From positions 1 through 64,000 of the forward strand of contig JBBPSI010000041.1 in assembly GCA_038093515.1 (NCBI GenBank): 64,000 bases of DNA, read 5' to 3'. Positions 1 to 9,473 of the stretch are shown here, one piece after another. The DNA is from Butyriboletus loyo. Its lineage: Eukaryota > Basidiomycota > Agaricomycetes > Boletales > Boletaceae. The translations under genes and the position numbers were made by a program. Numbering within the stretch: position 1 is the first letter of the stretch; each line of letters begins with the position of its first letter. Under the pieces are notes generated by a model. It saw only the letters and a list, made by a program, of their open reading frames with translations, was not told where the DNA came from and searched no databases.

Positions 1-768
1 AGCGAGCACTTGACTAGGGGCTCGAGCCTAATAAGGAAAGTGCCGACTCGCGTGAACGACGCTATCGGGTGTCTTGCAAAGCAAGTGTCGGCGAGATCTT
101 GTGTGGTGGCGACCAGACGAGATCGAGCAGGCTCTTATCGGCTTTATCGGCAAGAGATGGGTATAATGCTAGATTACTATGCACTTGGTAGATGCGTAGA
201 ATTAGCTAAAGAACTCGTACTACTCTAAGTACGATCTTATATCTGTCTCTTTAATTGCTGAACCGAGCTATGCGTGGCGAAGCGAAAGGAGCTATGCGAT
301 CGATAAGTCGTGGCGGTGAAATAAAGCTGACAAAGTACGATGCATAGAGAACTATATCACGGGTAAGATGGCGTTGTCGTCGAATAGGAAGAGCTGAATG
401 CACCACGAAGAAGCGATGTGCGAGGTGAGCCACAGGCGAGAAGAGTGCGCCGAACAAGCAGGCCCTTGATCAAGTCTGTGTGAAAGGTACTGTGGCGTCG
501 TAATCTAGTCCGTGCTAGTCACGTGATGTAGAAAATGTCATTAGATGCAAAAGAAGGCTGCTGACAGCTCAGCTGAAGATCCGGCCCGACGGGGCGAGAA
601 GACAACTATCTCGTGCGGCACAGAGACTAGCAGGAGCAACCGAAGTGGATAACGTCCCACTAAAAAGGCGACTAAGTGACGGTCTGGCGACATCAAGAGT
701 GGGGGCGGCGGGGACGCGTAAGCGTGGGAAAGCGAGTGGCGGGGTACGCTTAGGGGTAAAACTGTAAC
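1..768. other. no gene recognised
   Basis: Only short open frames without recognisable protein sequence occur here on either strand. The stretch lies left of the integrase fragment and could be decayed element sequence, but nothing in it identifies a terminal repeat or coding domain. Confidence 0.5.
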
Positions 769-925
769 ATCACCCCCAGATGGAGAGATGGAACATGTCA
801 ACCAGGAGCTGGAGACATACCTACAGATCTTCTGTGATGGTCACCCAGAACAATGGGCCAAGCTACTCCCCATGGCCGAGTTCTCCCATAACTCAATGCC
901 CCACTCTTCAATGAATGTGACTCGG
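769..925 (+). mobile_element. Ty3/gypsy retrotransposon integrase fragment
   Basis: About 50 codons read DGEMEHVNQELETYL, then GHPEQWAKLLPMAEFSHNS. This is the end of the retroviral-type integrase catalytic core (family consensus: HPQTDGQTERVNQ followed by WxxLLPLAEFAYN) of chromoviral Ty3/gypsy polyproteins. The Glu in MEHVN corresponds to the last catalytic acidic residue. No reverse transcriptase, chromodomain or LTR is visible next to it. After about 925 the frame runs into antisense nucleoporin sequence, so the fragment is broken on both sides and non-functional. Confidence 0.8.
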
Positions 926-2172
926 GGCGTACGAAAAGCTGGGAGAAGTTGGGGAGAAATAGAGACGGACACCATTCATGGTGATTGCTACGAGCTGGAC
1001 GCCGACACGAGATTCAGCGGGGTCAATGACATGCAGTGCGATGACCTGGAAGTTGGACGGGCTTATTGCAGGGGAGGCGGGTGCCTTTTCCTGGGCAGAC
1101 TTGTACAGGTTAGCGAGGGTCTGTACGTGTTGGACTGCTTTTTCTGAGGTGAGATGATAGAGAGAAATGACGTTTTTGGCGGAAAGGGTGTACAAGCAAT
1201 TGCGCTTGTGGTCGGAGACGACGGATACGATACGGTCTAGAAAGAAGACAATGGGTGAGAGGAGGACGGGGCATCGAGGGAGGACCGACCATCTGGTTTT
1301 GGGGAAGAGAAGCGGGGGAAAAGGCTTTGAACCGCACCAACGGAGTGGTTGATGAGCTGAACTCTCTTTCCGAACCAGGACTCTGATTGCTGGTAATGTA
1401 GCTCGTAGAGACAACCGTCCTGAGAGCCAGCCATGAAAATGCGACCCTGAGGGGTGCCGACGACAGAGGTCATCTCTACGTCTGTTGAGACGGACATGTC
1501 TGTGGCATACATCTTGATGTCCTTACGGTTAGTTTGAGGGAGAGGCGAAGTTGACAGGCCGATGAGGAGGACGGAGACGGGTGTACACAAGACCATGACG
1601 GAAGATATTTCGTCGACGAACACGGCGGGCTTTGGATTCACGACGGCGACATGGGTGATGACGTCTGGCTGATCTACAAAGGAGGTGATATCCTGACTGT
1701 GGGGGGTGAGGAGGGGGAGGGAAGGGACGGAAGGGACGGACCCATGTATGTAGTCCCAGAGAAAGAGCTTGTTGTCGATGGAGATCCATACGCGCTCTAC
1801 CTCGGGGATGAGACCCATGTGGGAGGTGACGCTGGTGGCTGATGGAGGAATGAGCGGGGAGGAGAGAGGGAAGGAAGGGACACACTATTGTAGTACTGAA
1901 AAAGGGCATCGGGTATGCCGACGAGCCTGCGTTTCTGGAAGGGGACGCGATAGTCGTCGGGGAAGACGCTGTAGGACGCGGAGGAAGGAGGACCTGCGGC
2001 TGGAAGGGGGTGAGCGGGGGGCGGATGGAGGAGGAGAACACGGACGGGGGAGGAGGTCAGCGAGGTCGGGGATGGACTGGACGTCCTTGAGGAAGTGATC
2101 GTGGAGGACGCGGGCGGCGGCGTGGAGGGCGGGGAGGTCGACGAGGGGCGGGAGGGCGCGTGTCTGCGTCAT
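908..2172 (-). pseudogene. NUP170-like: Nup155/Nup170-type nucleoporin, 3'-truncated
   Basis: Inner-ring nucleoporin of the nuclear pore complex (Nup155/Nup157/Nup170 family), N-terminal part only. Translation starts at the ATG ending at 2172 (MTQTRALPPLVDLP). Four introns of about 46-55 nt can be placed by homology. They restore SYSVFPDDYRVPF, then ALFQYYNTTSVTSHMGLIPE, VERVWISIDNKLFLWDY, GQDITSFVDQPDVITHVAVV and TPQGRIFMAGSQDGCLYEL, all hallmarks of the beta-propeller. The last family-like residues are MNGVRLYFSPTSPSF near 930. There the sequence meets the integrase fragment and a stop follows at 908. Roughly 350 codons remain of a protein normally about 1,300-1,400 residues, so the C-terminal solenoid is missing. 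It is divergent from the NOX gene, whose start is about 113 bp away. Confidence 0.85.
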
Positions 2173-2285
2173 CGTCGGGGGGCACGTTGGAGGCAACTTT
2201 GGGCGTGTTTTCAAACGACGCGTGCAACTCCCACGCGACCCGATTTGGCAATAACACTGATATGACGCACCGAATGGACCCATGA
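2173..2285. promoter_or_regulatory. short divergent intergenic region, nucleoporin/NOX
   Basis: Only 113 bp separate the two opposed ATG codons, so both upstream regions must share this segment. I see no confident TATA box or other named element. The call rests on gene orientation alone. Confidence 0.45.
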
Positions 2286-2866
2286 ATGTACACAACTCGA
2301 CGTCTCGCATTCAATCTCTTCTTCTACGGCACTCAGCTCGCCCTCTTTGCCATCGGCTGGTATCTTCAGGTCCCTTCTCTTCCTCCCTCGCTCACCCTCT
2401 TCCCAGGAAACCAACCAGAGGCTAGCCTCCCTCAATGCCCTCAAATGGTCCCTCTGGACCTCCAGGGGCGCTGGCCTCACCCTCGCCTTTGATGCCGGTC
2501 TCCTTCTCATCCCCATGTTGCGCAACGTCATCACCGTCGTCCGCCCAAACTTAGTTTGGCTCTTCCCCGCAGACGAAAACATCTGGTTCCACCGCCAAGT
2601 CGCCTACTCCATGGCATTCTGGTCCGCGGTACACACAACCGCACACTATGCTAACTTTTTCAATGTCGAGCTCACTCGTGAGTCCACCCCACTCCCCCAC
2701 CCTCCAACTCATCTCCGGCAGAGGTCCGCACAGAGACTGCCCTCGACATTCACTACACCCAGGTTGGCGGTATCACCGGCCACTTCATGCTCCTTACCAT
2801 GGTTCTCATTTACGCAACCGCTCACCACAAAATCCGTCACCAGTGCTTCGAAACCTTTTGGTATAC
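2286..2866 (+). pseudogene. NOX-like: NADPH oxidase (NOX), N-terminal half only
   Basis: Superoxide-generating NADPH oxidase of the gp91phox family. Exon 1 (2286-2369) gives MYTTRRLAFNLFFYGTQLAL. A 37-nt intron (2370-2406) and a 44-nt intron (2678-2721) join it to KWSLWTSRGAGL, NIWFHRQVAYSMAFWSAVH, FFNVELTQVRTE, ALDIHYTQVGGITGHFML and HHKIRHQCFETFWYT. His90 and His104, 14 apart, match the helix-III haem ligands. After FWYT the expected HHLAFFF segment with the helix-V haem ligands, and the whole FAD/NADPH dehydrogenase part, are absent. The reading instead enters sequence antisense to the convergent gene. About 166 residues of a roughly 550-residue enzyme remain, so it cannot transfer electrons. 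Confidence 0.87.
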
Positions 2867-4509
2867 TCCTCGCAGAATCTGGATCGTATGGCTCGTCGCG
2901 GTATTTCTAGGAACAAGGATGTCAGCACACATACAGCCGAACTAATTGTGACTAACCTCGACCAGATCTCGGATGGCCGTTGCAACCGCCTTGGCGAGTT
3001 TCACACGTGTGATAGGAGCGCGCTCGTTTGTCCAATCCATGGCAGCAATTGTCTTGGACCACGGTCTGTACCCCGGCCACTGGAACCCCATGCGGTTCAA
3101 TGTTTAGCCACGCAAGGAATTACCCGCTCAAACCAAACAGGCTCACCTGAACACGCAACGTGAACGTCTTCTTCCCCATATGGCTAAATGCCTGTGTGCG
3201 ATCCCGCATACGAGCAAAGCTGTCCGCATTATTCAAAACATCAACGATCGGGATCCCAATCTGGTCCGGATTTTCCAAGCGAAAAGTGATAGGAGGATAT
3301 TGGTCGGGTGTGTTATACGATGAGATGCTACTGGCTGTATAGCGTTCTTGAGGAATCACCGGACCCCGCCCATAGACGTACGAGTTACTGCGCCTACGGC
3401 GGTGCGAATCCGACGACGTGGAATGTACACCTTGTGCTTGGTCGTGGCGGGGCACCACTCTCCGTGCTGTCTGCTTCTGTGTCGGCTGTGCTGTGGCGCA
3501 TGAATCGGGATACAGCACTCACAGAATGCTCGTCGGCGTCGGGTGACGGCAATAATCGCTTTCTCTCGGGCGAACTCGGAGGTGGGCGGCTTGGGCCAGG
3601 GTCAGAAGCCTGATGGGAGGGGGAAGTCACCACACTGGAAGGGTGGCTGTACTGTCTGGTGCCCGCATTAGGCAACTCTGTCCTCCCTGTGCCAATCAAA
3701 TGCAGCATCGAGCTACCAGGGGCGGGGCGTGCAGATCCGGTCTTCGTCTGGTCCACAGGCCCACCAAGGCCAAGCAAAGGAAGCTGTGTTGATGACGGGT
3801 ACGGATATGCAGGTGCGGAAGGGGCGTGGGATGTTTGAGAGGTATAGGCGTTCTGTGTAGGATGTCCACTCAAAGAGATTGCGAGGTCACCACTCGTCTG
3901 GTGTACAAAAGGTTGGCTGGGGTGGTCGTGAGCTGGTTCGTAAGGAGCATAACCATACTGGTTCTGAGAATAGCTATGATCGATTTCAGGAAAACGAGAG
4001 AAGGGAAAGTTGGTCAGAGGACGAGAAGGAATGTCGTCCTAAACGGGAAATCATCAAGGGGTGTAGCACCAAAGGGAGCAGTGAACCCACATTAGTATGC
4101 GTGGCGTCAGTTCCGGTACCAGCGTCCTGGAACGAGGTGCTCGGTGGAGGGTGGTTGGGACGAGGGTTATTTGACGAATAATTCATGTCCTGCAGGTCGG
4201 AGAGGGGGCGAGGGTGAACTGCGGCGTTATCAAAGTTGTGGCACAAACATACCTCCGCCTCATGAAACTCCAATAGATTCCCGACTGTGTCCGTGGATTG
4301 GTTAGGTTGAGAGTAACCGCTCTGATCGCCTGTCGTGGCGATCGCTGGCCAGGATTGTGGATAACGAAGCTGCCCTGTGACAGGGGGTTCTGAGCCGCTC
4401 CCATAAAAATAATTTGGACTCGTGTCGGAACCATAATACGGGCTAGACGAGGATGTCAACGTCCTGCCACCCAATGCATGACGAACACTTACCCTTGATA
4501 AGAGGACAT
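2867..4509 (-). pseudogene. conserved basidiomycete protein (WPGY motif), 3'-truncated
   Basis: Function unknown. The start ATG ends at 4509 (MSSYQ) and an intron follows at once. The N-terminal two thirds is low-complexity Ser/Pro/Gly/Tyr sequence (SPYYGSDTSPNYFYGSGSEP; PSAPAYPYPSSTQLP). The conserved part is at the C-terminal side: YPPITFRLENPDQIGIPIVD, NADSFARMRDRTQAF, then after a small intron WPGYRPWSKTIAAMDWTNER, APITRVKLAKAVATAIRDLV and, after another intron ending at about 2908, KYRDEPYDPDSARS. I recall this WPGY...PITR.KLA pattern from uncharacterised agaricomycete proteins that may be transcription-related; that is memory, not a search. The family normally continues for several dozen residues. 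Here it breaks near 2866, where NOX sequence begins on the other strand. Confidence 0.65.
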
Positions 4510-5594
4510 GGTGGATGGGGATGTTAGGCAAGGGGGGACATGCGGCAGCAACCACATCAAGTGCTTTAAATAATCGGCCGCCCTCCCCGAGGACGCTTTG
4601 GCGAACGAGGAAGGAATGGAGGAATGAATGAATCGAAAGCTGTCGAATTTAGTATGATAAGCTTTCCAGTGCATCACGTTAGCACCTCTACATTACGTGC
4701 CGCGGAGTCTCGTTCGCGCGGCGACACACTGGAGCAAGGACTGCGATGGCGCAGGCACGCATAGGCAATGCGCAACAAGGCTGTGGTTCTCCATCGCCGA
4801 TGCGGGGGATCGGTGGGACGTTCGGACCCAGATACAATCATTTGCTCATTGGGGCGTTGAACGAACGGAGGAGGCGCAGAATGTCGTTCGGTGGTCTTAG
4901 CATGCACACCGCTTTGGCGGCACAGCAATCGGGGGGGCGGCGCTAACGAGGTAGGGAGAGCGTCGTCATAGACGAAGGGGACCGAGTGGCTGTCGGCATA
5001 GCTCTCGCCGCGTACACGCGCGTGCAGCCCACGACATGGAGCACAGTGAGTAACGCTGGTGTGGAGTGGCCAGGGAACAAGTGTAAGGGGATGTTTGATC
5101 AGCTGCTGTAGAAAGACAAGGCATCCCATTTCTAGACAACGTCCATTTTAGTGCTGAAATTTGCTGACCCCCAAAATCACGGTTGAATTTGTTCATATGG
5201 TCGCACACTGTTGTGGCTCGGTACGGTAGATGAAGCGGTAACTTCTCTATTCAACCGCGTCCGTCGACCGACACGGTCCGAGGAAATCCGTAACAGGCGT
5301 GCGCAGTATACACCACCGCAACAACAGCATCTGAATGAGTTTTAGTGCCTTGATGGCAGACAACAATAGTAAGTTTTGTTTTTCGCTGTCATGCCTTCTG
5401 GGGAGGTCGGCTGACTGATGGTTGTGTGGCGAAGGTGACCTGGTCGATGATCGATGATGATGATCAGTTGCTTACGTAAGATACTTCCCTCCGCGCGACC
5501 AAAGCGCACCAGACTGCCAACACCTCACAGAAATAAAAGGCCAGGTAAGCGCTTTTGAAACGAAACCGTCTATACAGCCGAGGCATTTTTCCTC
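4510..5594. other. intergenic, nothing recognised
   Basis: Contains the upstream region of the WPGY-motif gene and only unsupported open frames, the longest about 150 codons on the minus strand and Pro/Arg-rich without family resemblance. Confidence 0.5.
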
Positions 5595-5633
5595 TTGAGC
5601 CCTGTCGTGGAGTTCTTAATTCCCATCACCACA

Positions 5634-5939
5634 ATGCCGCTTGCCCTTTCTCCCACACTTCTGACTCGGGGCCCTAGTACTCGAAGCACTTCAGCCCCGA
5701 GACCCTGGGCCCGGTACTTTCGGACCCCACTTTCAGCGCTAATTTCCCACACGGGCCGCGTTCTGTCATCTCCCCATCGGGCCTTCTCCCCAGTTTCAGC
5801 TCGACTGTCGACCCCCCAAAGCCTACAGCAAACAGCATTGGGGCCTCAACCGAGGTCTTCTACCATCCGTATTTTATGTAAACGCCGTGGCTCCCAAGTT
5901 CAATTCAATTATATTGCTCCCTCCAGCCAGTCGAAATAA
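5634..5939 (+). CDS. small hypothetical protein with possible mitochondrial presequence
   Basis: A 101-codon open frame starting MPLALSPTLLTRGPSTRS and ending in TAA at 5939; an in-frame ATG also lies at 5595. The first ~70 residues are rich in Arg, Ser, Thr and Ala and almost free of acidic residues (PRPWARYFRTPLSAL, HRAFSPVSARLS), the composition of a fungal mitochondrial targeting sequence. The C-terminus is IRILCKRRGSQVQFNYIAPS, which I do not recognise. It could be an exon of a larger gene or a chance frame. No function is proposed. Confidence 0.3.
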   Translation: MPLALSPTLLTRGPSTRSTSAPRPWARYFRTPLSALISHTGRVLSSPHRAFSPVSARLSTPQSLQQTALGPQPRSSTIRILCKRRGSQVQFNYIAPSSQSK

Positions 5940-6483
5940 AAGCTCCTCCGAGACACCCATACCCGTCCAACGACGCCGGAGAGCGGTGATTGCCGAACTC
6001 CATCCGAATTGATGGACGTCTCCGCTTGCCCACGCCCCCACCCCCCTGTCCTCCAATTCAATTTCCTGCTGCCATTGTTCCCGTCATGATTGTCTTCTGG
6101 TTGTACCCCTTGGCCAGTTGTTCCTGCTGCGTTCCGAGGATTGCTGTGCCGGATTTAACGCCCCATCAGGCACACTCCCCATCCGACGTCAGTGAGTGAG
6201 TTCATTGATTACGGTAGCGAGCAATGTCCATCCGAGGCTGTGAGCCTTTCGCTTCCATTGCCACTTGGAGACACTTGACGTTGTCCGGAATAATCACGCG
6301 GGAATGACCATCACCAAATTTGCAAACATGCCATTTCAGAACCAAGTGTCTGAGTCGCTATGTACAACGGCACCGGGCCTCCTCCTAATACATTATTATG
6401 GAATTATACCTTGCCTTGTGTACAAAACACACCCGTCGTTCGACGACGCTGCATCCAATAATACGATTGCACCAAGCTGCCTC
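5940..6483. other. intergenic, nothing recognised
   Basis: No supported coding sequence on either strand. It probably holds the 3' flank of the minus-strand hypothetical gene to its right. Confidence 0.5.
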
Positions 6484-7748
6484 CTACCCGACCTTGAGCT
6501 CCCTTAGCAATGGAATCACCTCGACTATAGATTTTTCATGCCAGCTATTGTCTTCATTATTTTGTACCATCACCGTGACGACTGACGCAGACGGCCCTTG
6601 CCGAGTGCCAATAACTCCTTCCTCTAACTCTCGAACGTCGGCCAAGTGAGTAGGCCACAGTTTCCTGAGCGACCGAACACGGCTAAGACCTGTGGGAACA
6701 TGCACGCCACTGCCATTGTCCTGTGAGCCCTTCTCGGCACTTTTCTTGAGGGTGAATGGCTGCCCTTCAACTGGTTTGGATCCGTCGTCCTCGTCCACTG
6801 ATACAAGTCTAGACGGTTCGGGTCCAGCCCAGCTCGTTGGAGGCTGCCACTCACAGCGGTATCCGAACTTGGATGGTGCAAAGGTGATATCTGCGACGCT
6901 GGATGCTTCCGAGGTAGTGCTCGCCCGAGAGCTCGACCGCGTCAACGCGGTTTGAACAACCAGCCCGTTGTTCTGCTCACATGATATACCGGGAGTCGGC
7001 AAGTCCAAACTCGATCGCAGCGAACGAGATGCCTTCGAATGCGATTCTGATGATTCACTGGTTGCCGTTGAACACGGAGGGAAAGTGTTGTTCTCGGAAT
7101 GATTCCGTTGGTGTGTGATGCGTTTTAGTGGCGGAGGGGGTTTGGCGCGGGGAAGAAATGAGTCATCGGTGGACCAAACTGTTTGAGGCTTTGCACCCAC
7201 GGCCGCCCTCGCATGGGCCGAAGTGTTGTCGATTGGGTCCACCTTGTGAGTGCGGTGTTCGCCCTTCAAACTTGACTGCGGCATCGGGGATGTCGATAAT
7301 GATCGCAGGGATGTGGTAGTTTGGGGGGGTGAATGCCCCACCTCAGAGTGGTTGGCGGGAAACGACTGTGCATGCGAGGGTGCGACCCAGCTAGGGGATT
7401 TGCGAATGATTCGTCGCATCATCTCTATGACGGGCAGCTGCACAGCTTCTGAGACGATGAGTGGCCATCTTGTATGCGAGGCAGACGTGCTTTCTCACCT
7501 GGTGGTTCTCTATTTGCTTCTACGCAGACGTCGCCATACGGCATGGGAGAGGTCGGGATAAATGTAGGTCGTTGGAGTAGGTCGTGCATCGCATCCAGCA
7601 TGTCCACGTTATATCCTTCTTTTGTGGGACCATCACGATGGCGTGAAACAAATGACGCAGGCGGTACGAAATGAAAATGGAACGGCAACCAGACTTCGGT
7701 GTTAGTTAAGCATTCCAGAGGGGGATTTCCGATCCAGAATGTACTCAC
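6484..7748 (-). CDS. hypothetical low-complexity fungal protein
   Basis: Not recognised. The long minus-strand exon (about 310 codons, stop at 6484) joins an upstream exon through a GT-AG intron of about 48 nt near 7453-7500 (phase 1, giving EANREPPEAVQLPVIEMMRR). The N-terminal exon carries EVWLPFHFHFVPPASF and DMLDAMHDLLQRPTFIPTS. The middle is Ser/Thr/Pro-rich and probably disordered. A more ordered stretch reads APSKFGYRCEWQPPTSWAGP, and the C-terminus is WHEKSIVEVIPLLRELKVG. No transmembrane segment or known domain is visible. The 5' end is uncertain: an open frame continues upstream of 7748 (AFFPVSTFWIGNPP) to about 7790, with no convincing start ATG. Confidence 0.55.
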
Positions 7749-7799
7749 TGGGAAGAAGGCAGAGTCACCTAGAATCTGCGGGATGGTCGCAAGGACGAG

Positions 7800-9473
7800 C
7801 CAGTCTGCTTATAAGAGGCGGCGTAGATGATCATCCAATATAGTAGCCGATGGCACCTTGAGTCCTTCTTGCCAATCAGTCAAACAGTTTCTGGTTTCCG
7901 ATGCTAACCGAGTGTAGCCGAGTGCTACAGACTGCTAGCCGTTGGTTCCGACCAATAACCGTTTCACCGATCACTCAATCTTCCGGCGTTTAGTTTGGTG
8001 TGCGTGCGTCGGTAATACGATAGTATCATAATCATGTAGCAACAAATGTATCGATGCCAATCCGACCCTTGTCTGGTGTCATACGCGTCGCAGAGCACTC
8101 CCCTGCCAGTGGACTCTCGTTTTCTGGCTGTCCGCGTAACTGAGTTGAGCTCGTAACCACCAGATTTCAAGATTGGCTGCCGTGAAACAATTTCGCAGAC
8201 ATGTCAAGCCAAGCCACGGCTGTAAGTAATCATGACAGTACCGCTGGCAGTTCGGGTCAAGACTGGATATATAGTCCCGAGGCCAGGAAGCAGCAATGAT
8301 CCAAAATATTGGATGTGCATCGCGGAGCTGTAATCATGATAATCCTCAAAATCCGTTCTTATAGACGCAGCATGATAAACGGGCCCGAGAAGCAGCGTGG
8401 CTATCAACCCGACAAGTGTGGGATGAGAAACGTATTGTGAGATCGCGCCGGAACCCCCAGGTCCACCCTATCATCGAGTATCAATCATTACCACACTCGG
8501 AGTAAGAAAAAGCATATCGCTAGCGACGGGCGCGTACCCCTGTGGTATATAGAACGCGAATTACACGCGTTATTGGGAGTAAGGAAGCCAGGCGCGCATT
8601 GTGCATTCGGGCCCAGAACTTCCCAAATTTTGAGCGTATACCAAGTTGGCCTGCGCCAGCGGGAGTTCAGGGTGTGACATCTAGTACTTACGCATAGGTG
8701 TCCCAAATGACACTCGTCGCCGTGCCAGCTATGACCCCGTTGGTATGCCCGCCGGATAGGTATTTCCGTTTTCATAAACCGCCAATGTGTCGGCGTAAGT
8801 ATGATGTGGCTAAAGCCCCATGCAAAGGTGATGGTTCGTTCGGAGCGATCTTGTAACACGACGTTGACTGCTGAGGCGGCGGGGTCACGGAGAGGATATC
8901 TGCAGGTGCGTTCTGGGGTGGAGGTTGCAGTGACGGATTGTGATCCCATCTCCGAGGCCAGAGACTGGGCGGATTGCAGAGCACTCTAGGTCTGCGACTG
9001 TGATTGGCTGCCTTGATCGTCATTTTGGTGCTTTTCAAGCATGGAAATGGTATAGAGCGCGTTCCATGGCTACGAGAAAAAAGGTTAGACAATCGAAGGA
9101 GTGTAGAGAAACAAGGTAAGAGGAAAGGCTGGTGCAAAGGGCAACTAGAGGGACAAATCCAACTCATCCCGTTCTCCTTGGCTTGATCCATATTATTTGT
9201 TTCACTCCATTTATTATTGCTTTGGGTTGCTATCAGACCCTCCTCTCGTCCAGTCTGTACCTAACAGTCCTCACGCAACTCGGCGCACATCGCAGGTTTG
9301 GTGGGTACTGGATTAGTGCATCGACTGGCCACGCTGTTGTGACGACGATTCTCTGACGTGACGAGTCGCGTGCACGGCGATTGAAGAGCAGTGCTTTCTT
9401 CATTCCGCCCCGTCTATAATCGCCACGCTCCTTCGCAAGCCTGCGCCTCACCTGATTCCTCACACCACTCACC
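7800..9473. other. gene-poor interval with one weak minus-strand frame
   Basis: The only frame of note is 8488-8949 (-), 153 codons, with SAVNVVLQDRSERTITFAWG and FSHIILTPTHWRF, which look protein-like but match nothing I know. The rest contains stop-rich sequence. The right end is the upstream region of the kinase gene at 9474. Confidence 0.35.

Noticed and set aside
908..1414. 168-codon minus-strand frame as an independent gene
   Set aside because: Its second half is the last nucleoporin exon (IVSVVSDHKRNCLYTLSAKN), and its first half is the intron and previous exon in another frame. It belongs to the truncated Nup155-type gene.
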